A stretch of 25,890 nt of DNA, taken from NCBI GenBank assembly GCA_031412355.1, contig JANOCR010000180.1, forward strand, positions 1 to 25,890. Direction: 5' to 3'. Positions 6,478 through 14,946 of the stretch are shown piece after piece; position 1 is the stretch's first letter, and every line of letters starts with the position of its first letter. A program made the translations under genes and the position numbers. This stretch comes from JAENVT01 sp031412355. Its GTDB lineage: Bacteria; Actinomycetota; Acidimicrobiia; Acidimicrobiales; Ilumatobacteraceae. Under the pieces are notes generated by a model. That model had not been told where the DNA came from. It saw only the letters and a program-made list of their open reading frames with translations, and did no database searches.

Positions 6478-7808
6478 GCATCGTCGACACCATCCGCGCC
6501 GGCAACGAAGCCGAGCAGGGCCTGAAGCCGCGCAGCGAACTGACTGCCCGGGAACTGCTTCGCGATGTGGGCTCGGTGTTGCGCATGAGCGAGGCCGACG
6601 CGGCCAAGCTCGGCGATGTCCCCGTCGATCCCACAGAGGATCAGACGATGATCATCAACATGGGGCCGCAACACCCCAGTACCCACGGTGTGTTGCGACT
6701 GATGCTGGAGTTGCGTGGCGAAGAGGTGCTGCGATGCAAGCCGATCATCGGCTACCTGCACACCGGCATGGAGAAGACGGGCGAGAACCTCACGTACATG
6801 CAGGGCGGCACCAACGTCACGCGCCTGGATTACGTCAGCCCCTTCAACAACGAGCTGGTGTTCTCGATGGCCACCGAGAAGTTGTTGGGGATCGACGGCG
6901 ACATCCCCGAACGCGCCACATGGATGCGCATGCTGCTCAGCGAGCTCAACCGCATGAGCAGCCACCTGCTGTTCCTCGCGACCAACGGCATGGACATCGG
7001 CGCGGTGTCGATGATGATCTACGGCTGGCGTGAACGTGAGGAGGTGCTGCGCTTCTTCCAGAAGGTGACCGGGTTGCGGATGAACCACAACTTCATTCGC
7101 CCCGGTGGTGTTGCCGCCGACCTTCCCGCCGGGTGGCGTGACGATGTGTTGCGATTGCTCGATCTGATCCCCCCTCGCCTCGTCGAGTACGACACGCTGA
7201 TGACCGGGCAGCCGATTTGGCGCGAACGGCTGCAGGGCGTCGGGGTGATCACGGCCCAAGAAGCAATCGCACTCGGCGCGACAGGGCCCATCCTGCGCAG
7301 CACGGGCACTGCCTGGGACCTGCGCCGCGACATGCCGTATCTGCACTACTCCGAGCTGGAATTCGATGTCATCGTCGGTTCGTACGGCGATGCGTTCGAT
7401 CGCTATGCGATCAGGCTCAACGAGGTGCGCGAGAGCATGAAGATCGTCCGTCAGATCCTCGACCGCATGCCCGGCGGCGACTACCGCATTCAAGACAAGA
7501 AGGTCACGCCGCCGCCGCGAGCTCGCATCGACGAGTCGATGGAAGCGCTGATCCACCATTTCAAGATCTTCACCGAGGGGTTCAAGGTGCCCGAGGGCGA
7601 GGTCTACGAGGCCATCGAGAGCCCACGCGGCGAGATCGGTTGCTACATCGCCAGCGACGGTTCGGCTACGCCGTATCGCATACACGTTCGTGCCCCGAGT
7701 TTTGTCAACATCCAGTGCATGCCCCACATGCTTCGCGGCGGTTTGATCGCCGACGCCGTCGCTGTGATCTCGTCCGTCGATCCCGTTCTCGGCGAAGTGG
7801 ATCGATGA
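6474..7808 (+). CDS. nuoD: NADH-quinone oxidoreductase subunit D
   Basis: A 444-residue 49-kDa subunit that forms the quinone pocket with NuoB. The quinone-headgroup histidine lies in HPSTHG (67-72). The partner tyrosine is Y108, in LTYMQGGTNVTRLDY, where the usual DRLDY reads TRLDY. GYLHTGMEKTGE (93-104) is the family signature. An N-terminal extension of about 50 residues precedes the core. The start at 6474 is chosen for the ATGA overlap; a longer reading from 6393 runs through nuoC in another frame. Confidence 0.97.
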   Translation: MSIVDTIRAGNEAEQGLKPRSELTARELLRDVGSVLRMSEADAAKLGDVPVDPTEDQTMIINMGPQHPSTHGVLRLMLELRGEEVLRCKPIIGYLHTGMEKTGENLTYMQGGTNVTRLDYVSPFNNELVFSMATEKLLGIDGDIPERATWMRMLLSELNRMSSHLLFLATNGMDIGAVSMMIYGWREREEVLRFFQKVTGLRMNHNFIRPGGVAADLPAGWRDDVLRLLDLIPPRLVEYDTLMTGQPIWRERLQGVGVITAQEAIALGATGPILRSTGTAWDLRRDMPYLHYSELEFDVIVGSYGDAFDRYAIRLNEVRESMKIVRQILDRMPGGDYRIQDKKVTPPPRARIDESMEALIHHFKIFTEGFKVPEGEVYEAIESPRGEIGCYIASDGSATPYRIHVRAPSFVNIQCMPHMLRGGLIADAVAVISSVDPVLGEVDR

Positions 7809-8428
7809 TGGCACGGTTGAACGAGGCGAACGTGGTGTACGCCAAGGAGATCATCGGGCGATACCCGAAGGCGCGGTCGGCCACCATCATCTTGTTGCAT
7901 CTCGCACAGCAACAGGATGGCTATGTCACCAACGAAGCCATCAAACACATCGGCGAACTGGTCGGCGCCACGTCGGCAGAGATCCTGGGCACGGCCACGT
8001 TCTACGAGATGTTCAAATTCGAGCCGGTCGGCAAGTACCTGATCAACATCTGCAGCACGATGTCATGTGCATTGATGGGTGCTGACGAGCTCATGCATCA
8101 CGCAGAGCACAAGCTGGGAATCAAAGCCGGCAGCACCACACCCGACGGGTTGTTCACCCTCGAGCACGCTGAGTGCCAGGCAGCGTGCACCGAAGCGCCG
8201 TGCCTGCAGGTCAACTACCGCCACCGCTACCGCGTGACCCCGAATGATCTCGACGCGTTGCTCGACGACCTTCAGAACAGTCGGCTCGACGGCGAGGTGC
8301 CACCGCATGGCACAGTCGCTCGCGTGCGGCAACACATCCCGTCAGAGCGCGCTGTCGGGGCGGTTCCTCCCGACGAGGTCAACATTGCGCCAGAGTGGAT
8401 GCCGGCACCGGCGGAGGCACAGAAGTGA
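7805..8428 (+). CDS. nuoE: NADH-quinone oxidoreductase subunit E
   Basis: A 207-residue 24-kDa subunit holding [2Fe-2S] cluster N1a next to the flavin in NuoF. Ligands are C83 and C88 (CSTMSC) and C124 and C128 (CQAAC), with the family spacing. A thioredoxin-like fold follows a helical N-terminal part. A C-terminal tail of about 45 residues, Pro/Ala/Glu-rich, goes beyond the usual 160-170 residues. Two adjacent ATGs (7805 and 7808) are both possible starts; 7805 gives the ATGA overlap seen elsewhere in the operon. GGAGG near its own 3' end (8413-8417) serves as ribosome binding site for nuoF. Confidence 0.95.
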   Translation: MMARLNEANVVYAKEIIGRYPKARSATIILLHLAQQQDGYVTNEAIKHIGELVGATSAEILGTATFYEMFKFEPVGKYLINICSTMSCALMGADELMHHAEHKLGIKAGSTTPDGLFTLEHAECQAACTEAPCLQVNYRHRYRVTPNDLDALLDDLQNSRLDGEVPPHGTVARVRQHIPSERAVGAVPPDEVNIAPEWMPAPAEAQK

Positions 8429-9825
8429 ACGGGGCCACATATCCGCACGCTGCGGGATTCGTCGCCGGGGACCGACCGCGCATCGTCACATCGCGGTTCG
8501 AGTTCGACGATGCCCATTCGCTCGAGCGCTACCTGGCGACCGACGGTTACAAGGGACTGCAGGCCGCGTTGGCGAAGTCGCCGGTCGACGTGCACGCCGA
8601 CGTGAAGAGCGCGACCGTTCTGGGCCGCGGAGGCGCCGGCTTTCCAGCGGGTGTCAAGTGGGGGCTCACCCCGCAGGCCGTGTGGCCGCGCTACCTCGTT
8701 GTCAACGGCGACGAGAGCGAGCCGGGAACGTACAAAGATCGCCTGCTGATGGAAGTCGATCCCCATCAGTTGATCGAGGGCTGCTTGATCGCCTGTTATG
8801 CCGCCGGCCTGTCGCAGTGCTTCCTCTACATCCGTGGCGAGATGGCCGTCGCACAGGAGCGGGTTGCGACCGCACTCAACGAGGCGTACGCGGCCGGGTA
8901 CGTCGGCAAGAACATCCTCGGCTCCAACTTCAGTGTCGACATCGTGCTGCACTGGGGTGCCGGTGCATATGTGGTCGGCGAGGAGACTGCGCTGATCGAG
9001 AGCCTCGAAGGCAACCGCGGCATGCCCCGGCTGAAGCCGCCGTTCTTCCCGGCCGCCATCGGCTTGTACGGCATGCCGACCATCGTCAACAACGTCGAGA
9101 CCCTGGCCAACCTCCCATGGCTCATGCAACACGGCGTCGAGGCCTACACGGCCATCGGCACACCGACGTCGCCCGGCACGCGCATGGTTGCGGTGTCGGG
9201 TCACGTGAAGCGGCCCGGGGTGTACGAGATCGTCAACGGCACGACGACATTTCGCGAGCTGTTGTACGGCGACGACTTCTGCGGCGGGATCCGCGACGAC
9301 AATCAGCTCAAGGCCTTCGTACCCGGTGGCGGGTCGGCGCCATGGTTCCTTCCTGATCAACTCGATTTGCCGTTCGAGGCCAAACTGGTGAGCGCAGAAG
9401 GCTCGATGCTGGGGTCCGGCGCGGTGATCGTGATGGACGACACCACCGACGTCGTTGCTGCGGCATACACGCTCGTTCGTTTCTACGCCCACGAGTCGTG
9501 CGGCAAGTGCACACCGTGCCGCGAGGGAGCCCCGTGGCTCGAGCGGATCATGAAGCGATTGGTCGACGGTCACGGCACCACGCGCGACCTCGACCAACTG
9601 TTCGAGATCGGTCAGATGATCTGCCCGGGTGAGTTCCCGCATCCTTCCAGCGAGCGTCTCGGCCTCGAGGCCACGCCGTTCCCGTTCAGGATGACAACCA
9701 TCTGCTTCGTCGGTCCATCGGCATACACCGCGGTGGACTCGGCGCTGACATTGTTCCGCGACGAGTTCGAGGCGAAGATCGTCCAGCGCACTTTCATCCC
9801 GGTGTCGGTTGGAGCAAACCAATGA
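8425..9825 (+). CDS. nuoF: NADH-quinone oxidoreductase subunit F
   Basis: A 466-residue subunit that oxidises NADH with FMN and passes electrons to cluster N3. The FMN/NADH site shows as GRGGAGFPAGVKWG (67-80), and the glutamate-rich VVGEETALIES is intact. Three N3 cysteines are C359, C362 and C365 (SCGKCTPC). The fourth is most likely C427, in TTICFVGPSAY, which aligns with the usual TICALGD. Between the two lies an extra stretch of about 20-25 residues (from about 400) with its own C400, so the spacing is longer than the standard ~40. The start is GTG at 8425, set by GGAGG at 8413-8417 and the GTGA overlap with nuoE; an ATG at 8395 lacks such support. Confidence 0.95.
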   Translation: MNGATYPHAAGFVAGDRPRIVTSRFEFDDAHSLERYLATDGYKGLQAALAKSPVDVHADVKSATVLGRGGAGFPAGVKWGLTPQAVWPRYLVVNGDESEPGTYKDRLLMEVDPHQLIEGCLIACYAAGLSQCFLYIRGEMAVAQERVATALNEAYAAGYVGKNILGSNFSVDIVLHWGAGAYVVGEETALIESLEGNRGMPRLKPPFFPAAIGLYGMPTIVNNVETLANLPWLMQHGVEAYTAIGTPTSPGTRMVAVSGHVKRPGVYEIVNGTTTFRELLYGDDFCGGIRDDNQLKAFVPGGGSAPWFLPDQLDLPFEAKLVSAEGSMLGSGAVIVMDDTTDVVAAAYTLVRFYAHESCGKCTPCREGAPWLERIMKRLVDGHGTTRDLDQLFEIGQMICPGEFPHPSSERLGLEATPFPFRMTTICFVGPSAYTAVDSALTLFRDEFEAKIVQRTFIPVSVGANQ

Positions 9826-12215
9826 ACACGACCGACCCTGCCACCGACGCCGGTTCCCCGCCGGTGGTGCCGCCAGATCCCAACGAGGTTCGGCTGACGA
9901 TCAACGGCAGCCCGGTCGTGGCCCGCAAGGGCGATCTGGTGATCGCGGCAGCGGAGCGAGTTGGCGACTACATCCCCCGCTTCTGCTACCACGAGCGGAT
10001 GAGCTCGGTCGGCATGTGCCGGATGTGTCTCGTCGACATCGACACCGGCCGAGGTCCGGGGCTGCAGGCCTCGTGCATGGTGACGGTGGCGCCCGACATG
10101 GTCGTCAACACGCAGAGTCAGGCCGCGCTGAAGGCACAAGAGAGCATCATCGAGATGCTGCTCGTGAACCACCCGCTCGATTGCCCGGTCTGTGACAAGG
10201 GCGGGGAATGCCCGCTGCAGGACCAGGCGTACTCGCACGGGCCCGGCGAGAGCCGATTCGTGGAGGAGAAGCGTCATTTCGAGAAGCCGATCGCCATCAG
10301 CGATCTCGTGCTGCTCGACCGCGAGCGCTGCATCCTGTGCGATCGCTGCACGCGGTTCGCCGACGAGGTGGCCGGCGACGCGTTGATCCACTTCAGCAGT
10401 CGTGGGAACGACACGCAGATCACGACCTTTCCCGATGAGCCGTTCGCCAGCTACTTCAGTGGCAACACCGTGCAGATCTGCCCGGTCGGCGCGCTGACCG
10501 CCAAGCCGTACCGTTTCAAGGCCCGTCCGTGGGATCTCGATCAGTCCGAGAGCACGTGCACCACGTGCGCCGTCGGATGCCGTACGGTCGTGCAGTCGAG
10601 CCAGGACGTGTTGCTGCGGTATCAGGGCGTCGACAGCGATCCGGTCAACTGGGGCTGGCTGTGCGACCGGGGCCGATTCAACTTCGAAGCCGTCAACAGC
10701 GACGACCGTCTCGGCGCTCCACTGGTGCGCGTCGACGAAGAGCTGCAGCCGACAACATGGAATGCGGCGTTGGCTCGCGCAGCCGAACTGATCACCGAGG
10801 CCAAGGCCGTCGGTGGTGCCGGCTCGATCGCTGTGATCGGTGGCGCACGCGGCAGCAATGAAGATGCGTATGCCTGGGCTCGGCTGGCGCACGATGTCAT
10901 CGGCACACCCAACGTGTACCCGCAGATGGGCGACGGCGCGCAGATCAACCTGCTCGGCTTCGACCGGGCCACAATCGACGAGGCAGCCAACGCGGCGACC
11001 GTCATTCTGATGGCGCCGGATCTCAAAGAAGAGCTGCCGGTGCTGTACCTGCGGTTGCGCGACGCGGCCCAGAAGCGACGAAGCCGCATCATCGAGTTCG
11101 CCCAGAAGCGCAGCGGTCTTTCGGCGCAGGCCTGGAAGACCATCGAGTATCACGCCGGCGGGATCACCGAAGCCGTTGCCGCGTGCATCAATGATCCCGA
11201 CATCGTCCGGCAACTCGCCACCGGAAGCGTGGTCATCGTCGCCGGTAGGGCCAACCTTGCCGAGCATCCCCGCGAGGTGGGCAATGGTGTCATCGCCGCG
11301 CTACAGATCGCACCGGGCGCAAAGGTGCTGCCAGCGATGCGCCGCGGCAACGTCGTCGGGGCAATCGAGATGGGGTTGGTGCCGGGCGACGGTGGCATGC
11401 CCGTCCTGGCGATCGCCAACGCGGCAGCGGCGGGCAACGTCGAGTGCCTGGTGCTGCTCGGCTGCGACCCGCTGGCCGACTTCCCCGACACTGATCTGGC
11501 TCGGCGGATGATGGCGGGTTCGCCTCGCATCATCGCCATCGACACGTTCCTGACCAAGTCGAACGCTTCGGCGGATGTGGTGCTTGCTGCTGCGGCCTAC
11601 GGGGAAAAGAGCGGCACCACCACCAACATCGAAGGCCGGGTCACGACGCTCGCCGCCAAGGTCACGCCCCGCGGCACCAGTCGTCCCGATTGGATGATCG
11701 CAGTCGAGCTCGCCGAACTGCTGGGAGGCGACTTGGGTGTGTCGTCGGTCGACGATCTCACGGAGGCGATCGCCGCCAACATCGATGGCTTCGGTGAAGC
11801 GACCGTCAGTGCACTGCGCGTGGCTCGCGACGGCGTTGTGTGCCACGGCACGCTGCCGCCGGCCACCGCTCGAATTGTCACGATCGACGAGCGCAACAAC
11901 TACGACTATCGCCTCGTCGTCAGCCGCAAGCTGTACGACAACGCGGTCGGCACGGCCAAGTCGCCGTCGCTGGCCCACCTGACTGTGGCTTCCGAGTTGC
12001 ACATGCATCCACTCGACATCGAGCGTGTTGGCTCGACCGACGGCGCCGATGTCAAGGTCACCAGTAAACGGGCGTCGATGGTGTTCAAGGTGGTGGCCGA
12101 CGACAGTGTGGTCCGCGGCTCGGCATGGGTTCCGTTCAACCAACCGGGTCCCAGCATCGGCGAGCTGATCGACTCGGCTGAGGTCATCACCGACGTGCGA
12201 GTGGAGTCGTTCTGA
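9822..12215 (+). CDS. nuoG: NADH-quinone oxidoreductase subunit G
   Basis: A 797-residue Fe-S subunit that relays electrons through the peripheral arm. Visible in order: [2Fe-2S] N1b ligands C55, C66, C69 and C85; the histidine-ligated N5 site H117, C121, C124 and C130 (HPLDCPVCDKGGEC); N4 ligands C170, C173, C176 and C220; then C246, C249, C253 and C281, which match the CxxCxxxCx27C pattern of the off-path N7 cluster. A molybdopterin-oxidoreductase-like domain without an obvious cofactor site fills the rest. N7 is kept in only some bacteria, E. coli and Thermus among them. It overlaps nuoF by ATGA and nuoH by one base. Confidence 0.96.
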   Translation: MNTTDPATDAGSPPVVPPDPNEVRLTINGSPVVARKGDLVIAAAERVGDYIPRFCYHERMSSVGMCRMCLVDIDTGRGPGLQASCMVTVAPDMVVNTQSQAALKAQESIIEMLLVNHPLDCPVCDKGGECPLQDQAYSHGPGESRFVEEKRHFEKPIAISDLVLLDRERCILCDRCTRFADEVAGDALIHFSSRGNDTQITTFPDEPFASYFSGNTVQICPVGALTAKPYRFKARPWDLDQSESTCTTCAVGCRTVVQSSQDVLLRYQGVDSDPVNWGWLCDRGRFNFEAVNSDDRLGAPLVRVDEELQPTTWNAALARAAELITEAKAVGGAGSIAVIGGARGSNEDAYAWARLAHDVIGTPNVYPQMGDGAQINLLGFDRATIDEAANAATVILMAPDLKEELPVLYLRLRDAAQKRRSRIIEFAQKRSGLSAQAWKTIEYHAGGITEAVAACINDPDIVRQLATGSVVIVAGRANLAEHPREVGNGVIAALQIAPGAKVLPAMRRGNVVGAIEMGLVPGDGGMPVLAIANAAAAGNVECLVLLGCDPLADFPDTDLARRMMAGSPRIIAIDTFLTKSNASADVVLAAAAYGEKSGTTTNIEGRVTTLAAKVTPRGTSRPDWMIAVELAELLGGDLGVSSVDDLTEAIAANIDGFGEATVSALRVARDGVVCHGTLPPATARIVTIDERNNYDYRLVVSRKLYDNAVGTAKSPSLAHLTVASELHMHPLDIERVGSTDGADVKVTSKRASMVFKVVADDSVVRGSAWVPFNQPGPSIGELIDSAEVITDVRVESF

Positions 12216-13435
12216 TGTTCGCGCTCGACCTCCTCCTCGTCGATCTCACACTCGGCGATGTGGCCATCGTGTTGATGAAGGTGGTCATCGTTTTCGTGAT
12301 CGGTCTCGTCGCGACGATGCTGATGGTCTGGTTCGAGCGCAAAGCCATCGCCGGGATGCAGAACCGCATCGGGCCGAACAAGGCGGGCCCGTGGGGCATC
12401 CTGCAGACGCTGGCCGATGGCATCAAGTTGTTCTTCAAAGAGGATCTGATCCCCGACAAGAGCGACCGCTTCGTCTTCAAGTTGGCTCCGTACCTGGCCT
12501 TCGTCCCGGCGTTCCTGGTGTGGAGTGTGATCCCGTTGGGCGGCGACTTCAGCGGGGGCAAGGACGGCAGCGTCGTCCTGTTCGACCACGTCACCAAGTT
12601 GCAACTCGCCGACCCTTCGATAGGCGTGCTGTTGCTGCTGGCACTCAGTTCGATCTCCGTCTACGGCATCATGCTGGCCGGGTGGGCCAGTGGTTCGAAG
12701 TACCCATTGCTCGGCTCGGTGCGGGCGTCGGCGCAGATGGTCAGCTACGAAGCGGCGCTCGGCCTCAGTCTGGCGGCGGTGATCCTGATCGCCGGCACCC
12801 TGAGCACCAGCGGCATCGTCTTTGCCCAGTCGAGCATCTCCAAGTGGCATGTGGCCAGCACAGCCTTCGTCCCGTTCGTGATCTTTCTGATCGCCGCGAC
12901 GGCCGAGTTGAATCGGCCCCCGTTCGATCTCGTCGAGGCCGAGCAAGAACTCGTCGGCGGATTCAACACCGAGTACTCCAGCATTCGCTTCGCGCTCTTC
13001 TTCCTGGCCGAGTTCATGAACACGGTCACCATGAGCGGGGTCATCGTGACGCTGTTCTTCGGGGGTCCGCAGCCGTTGAGGATTGCAGGTGACCCGAACG
13101 TCTTGTCGTTCCTCGGACCATTCTCCGGCACGGTTTGGTTCTTCTTGAAGCTGCTGGTGTTCCTCTACGTCTACGTGTGGTTCCGTGCGACATTGCCCCG
13201 GCTGCGCTACGACCAGTTGATGGACCTCGGCTGGAAGGTCTTGATTCCTGTCGCGCTGGGCTGGTTCATGCTGCTGGCAGTCCTGCGCGTCGGTGGCGAT
13301 CATGGCTGGACGCGACTGCACAAGACTGCGGTCGGCTTCGCGGCACTCGGCGTGTTGGCCGCCGCCGGCGCCCTGTTGAACCTGGCCACAAAGGTCAGTG
13401 CGCGCAACCGTGAGCGAGAGGGGGCGATGTTCTGA
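12215..13435 (+). CDS. nuoH: NADH-quinone oxidoreductase subunit H
   Basis: A 406-residue, multi-helix membrane subunit that connects the quinone chamber to the proton-pumping arm. Family signatures: FERKAIAGMQNRIGPNKAGP (40-59), DGIKLFFKED (68-77) and AELNRPPFDLVEAEQELVGG (230-249), whose acidic residues line the E-channel. The start at 12215 overlaps the nuoG stop by one base. The C-terminus ends in a basic tail after a last helix, slightly longer than in E. coli. It overlaps nuoI by one base. Confidence 0.97.
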   Translation: MFALDLLLVDLTLGDVAIVLMKVVIVFVIGLVATMLMVWFERKAIAGMQNRIGPNKAGPWGILQTLADGIKLFFKEDLIPDKSDRFVFKLAPYLAFVPAFLVWSVIPLGGDFSGGKDGSVVLFDHVTKLQLADPSIGVLLLLALSSISVYGIMLAGWASGSKYPLLGSVRASAQMVSYEAALGLSLAAVILIAGTLSTSGIVFAQSSISKWHVASTAFVPFVIFLIAATAELNRPPFDLVEAEQELVGGFNTEYSSIRFALFFLAEFMNTVTMSGVIVTLFFGGPQPLRIAGDPNVLSFLGPFSGTVWFFLKLLVFLYVYVWFRATLPRLRYDQLMDLGWKVLIPVALGWFMLLAVLRVGGDHGWTRLHKTAVGFAALGVLAAAGALLNLATKVSARNREREGAMF

Positions 13436-14070
13436 TGGGATATCTCGAAGGGTTCTTGATCACAGCGCGACAGCACCGGCTGTTCGGCGGCAAGCGCGTC
13501 ACCACGTCGTACTCCGGTGGCCGAGTCTCCAAGAAGGGCAACGACACCGAGGGTCGCGACGAGAAGATCGACAAGCCCGAGCGCATGCATGGTCGTCACG
13601 TGTTGAATCGCTACGAGGACGGCATGGAGAAATGCATCGGATGCGAGCTCTGTGCCGGCGTGTGTCCGGCGAAGTGCATCCATGTGCGCGGTGCCGACAA
13701 CGATCCCCAGAATCCCACCTCGCCGGGCGAGCGCTTCGGGTTCGTGTACGAGATCAACTATCTGCGGTGCATCCATTGCGACCTGTGCGTCGAGGCGTGT
13801 CCCACCGAGGCGATCACCGAATCGAAGCTGTTCGAGTTCAGCTTCACCAACCGGCGTGACGCGGTCTACACCAAGGACGAGCTTGTGGTCGACGACGAAG
13901 GCAAACCCAAGCACCTGCCCTGGGAAGACTGGCGCCCGGGCGAGGACGAAAACACCAGCGGATGGATGCGCGCCACGTCGCCCGGCGGCGACGCCGACTT
14001 CGTTGGTCACGTCGGTTGGAGCAGCGAACTCGGCTACGGCGTTCGCGATGCCGAGGAGAGCGCTCCGTAA
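13435..14070 (+). CDS. nuoI: NADH-quinone oxidoreductase subunit I
   Basis: A 211-residue ferredoxin-like subunit with clusters N6a and N6b, which carry electrons to N2 in NuoB. Cysteine sets are C67, C70, C73, C77 and C112, C115, C118, C122. An amphipathic N-terminal helix (MGYLEGFLITARQ) anchors it against NuoH. About 55 residues after the second cluster end in an acidic tail. The first cluster region (CELCAGVCPAKCIH) is clearly related to the ferredoxin at 30-443. It overlaps nuoH and nuoJ by one base each. Confidence 0.97.
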   Translation: MGYLEGFLITARQHRLFGGKRVTTSYSGGRVSKKGNDTEGRDEKIDKPERMHGRHVLNRYEDGMEKCIGCELCAGVCPAKCIHVRGADNDPQNPTSPGERFGFVYEINYLRCIHCDLCVEACPTEAITESKLFEFSFTNRRDAVYTKDELVVDDEGKPKHLPWEDWRPGEDENTSGWMRATSPGGDADFVGHVGWSSELGYGVRDAEESAP

Positions 14071-14630
14071 TGCAGTTGTTCGTCTTCATCTGCGCCGGAC
14101 TGATGATCCTGGCCGGGGCGGTCGGGGTCGTCACGCGTTCGCACCCCGTGCACGCCGCGCTCAGCCTGATCCTCACCCTGTTCGGAGTCGCGGTGCTCTA
14201 CGTCGCGCAAGAGGCTGAGTTTCTCGCTGCGGTACAGGTCATCGTCTACGCAGGCGCGATCGTGGTGCTGTTCTTGTTCGTCATCATGCTGCTCGGTGTC
14301 GACAAGGTCGAAGACCTGCGCGTCGAGCCGTTCAGGTTGCAGCGCAAGGTTGCCGCTCTCGTCGGTGGTGGCGTCATCGGTTTGATCGTGTTCGCGGCCA
14401 TCTCATCGCGCGACAACATCGGTCAGGTGCCACCTGCGCAGAGCGATGCCGTGGCAGCGGTCGCCGTGCTCAACCCGCACGACAGCAACATCCGCTCGCT
14501 GGCGCGCGATCTGTTCAGCGATCACGTGCTGGCGTTCGAACTCACGTCGGTCTTGCTCGTGATCGCCGTCGTCGGCACGGTGTTGCTGGCACGTCGTGCA
14601 CCAAAGTCCAACGCGGAGACATCGACGTGA
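14070..14630 (+). CDS. nuoJ: NADH-quinone oxidoreductase subunit J
   Basis: A 186-residue membrane subunit with five predicted helices. The third (about 55-75, VQVIVYAGAIVVLFLFVIML) is the family's pi-bulge helix, which moves during proton pumping. The start ATG at 14070 uses the last base of the nuoI TAA stop. Upstream in-frame codons from 13962 belong to the nuoI region and are not part of the protein. A loop of about 40 polar residues lies between helices 4 and 5. It overlaps nuoK by GTGA. Confidence 0.95.
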   Translation: MQLFVFICAGLMILAGAVGVVTRSHPVHAALSLILTLFGVAVLYVAQEAEFLAAVQVIVYAGAIVVLFLFVIMLLGVDKVEDLRVEPFRLQRKVAALVGGGVIGLIVFAAISSRDNIGQVPPAQSDAVAAVAVLNPHDSNIRSLARDLFSDHVLAFELTSVLLVIAVVGTVLLARRAPKSNAETST

Positions 14631-14944
14631 GCGCCGTCGCCGAACCCACCACGACCTGGTATCTCGTGCTTGCCGCGGTGCTGTTCGGCATCGGCACGGT
14701 TGGCGTGCTGGTGCGCCGCAATCCGCTGATCATGCTGATGTGCGTCGAGTTGATGCTCAACGCCGTCAACCTCAGCTTCGTCGCGCTCAGCCGAAAACTC
14801 GGCGACATCGGCGGGCAGACCACCGTGTTCTTCGTGATGGTCGTTGCCGCAGCAGAGGTCGTGGTCGGCCTCGGAATAATCGTCGCCATCCTGCGCCGCA
14901 AGCCCAACGCCACGTCCGACGACCTCGCCGAACTGAAGGGCTGA
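14627..14944 (+). CDS. nuoK: NADH-quinone oxidoreductase subunit K
   Basis: A 105-residue, three-helix antiporter-like membrane subunit. The two membrane glutamates needed for proton transfer are present as E41 (in CVELMLNAVNL) and E77 (in AAAEVVVGL). The start is GTG at 14627, inside the GTGA overlap with nuoJ. Length and helix positions are normal. A two-base gap separates it from nuoL. Confidence 0.96.
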   Translation: MSAVAEPTTTWYLVLAAVLFGIGTVGVLVRRNPLIMLMCVELMLNAVNLSFVALSRKLGDIGGQTTVFFVMVVAAAEVVVGLGIIVAILRRKPNATSDDLAELKG

Positions 14945-14946
14945 CA

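Noticed and set aside
5947..7808. NuoC-NuoD fusion
   Set aside because: The genes overlap by ATGA in different frames, so they are two proteins.
9612..11267. Long minus-strand open frame (551 codons) opposite nuoF/nuoG
   Set aside because: It lies wholly antisense to well-supported nuoF and nuoG, its translation has no family motif, and long antisense frames are expected in G+C-rich coding DNA.
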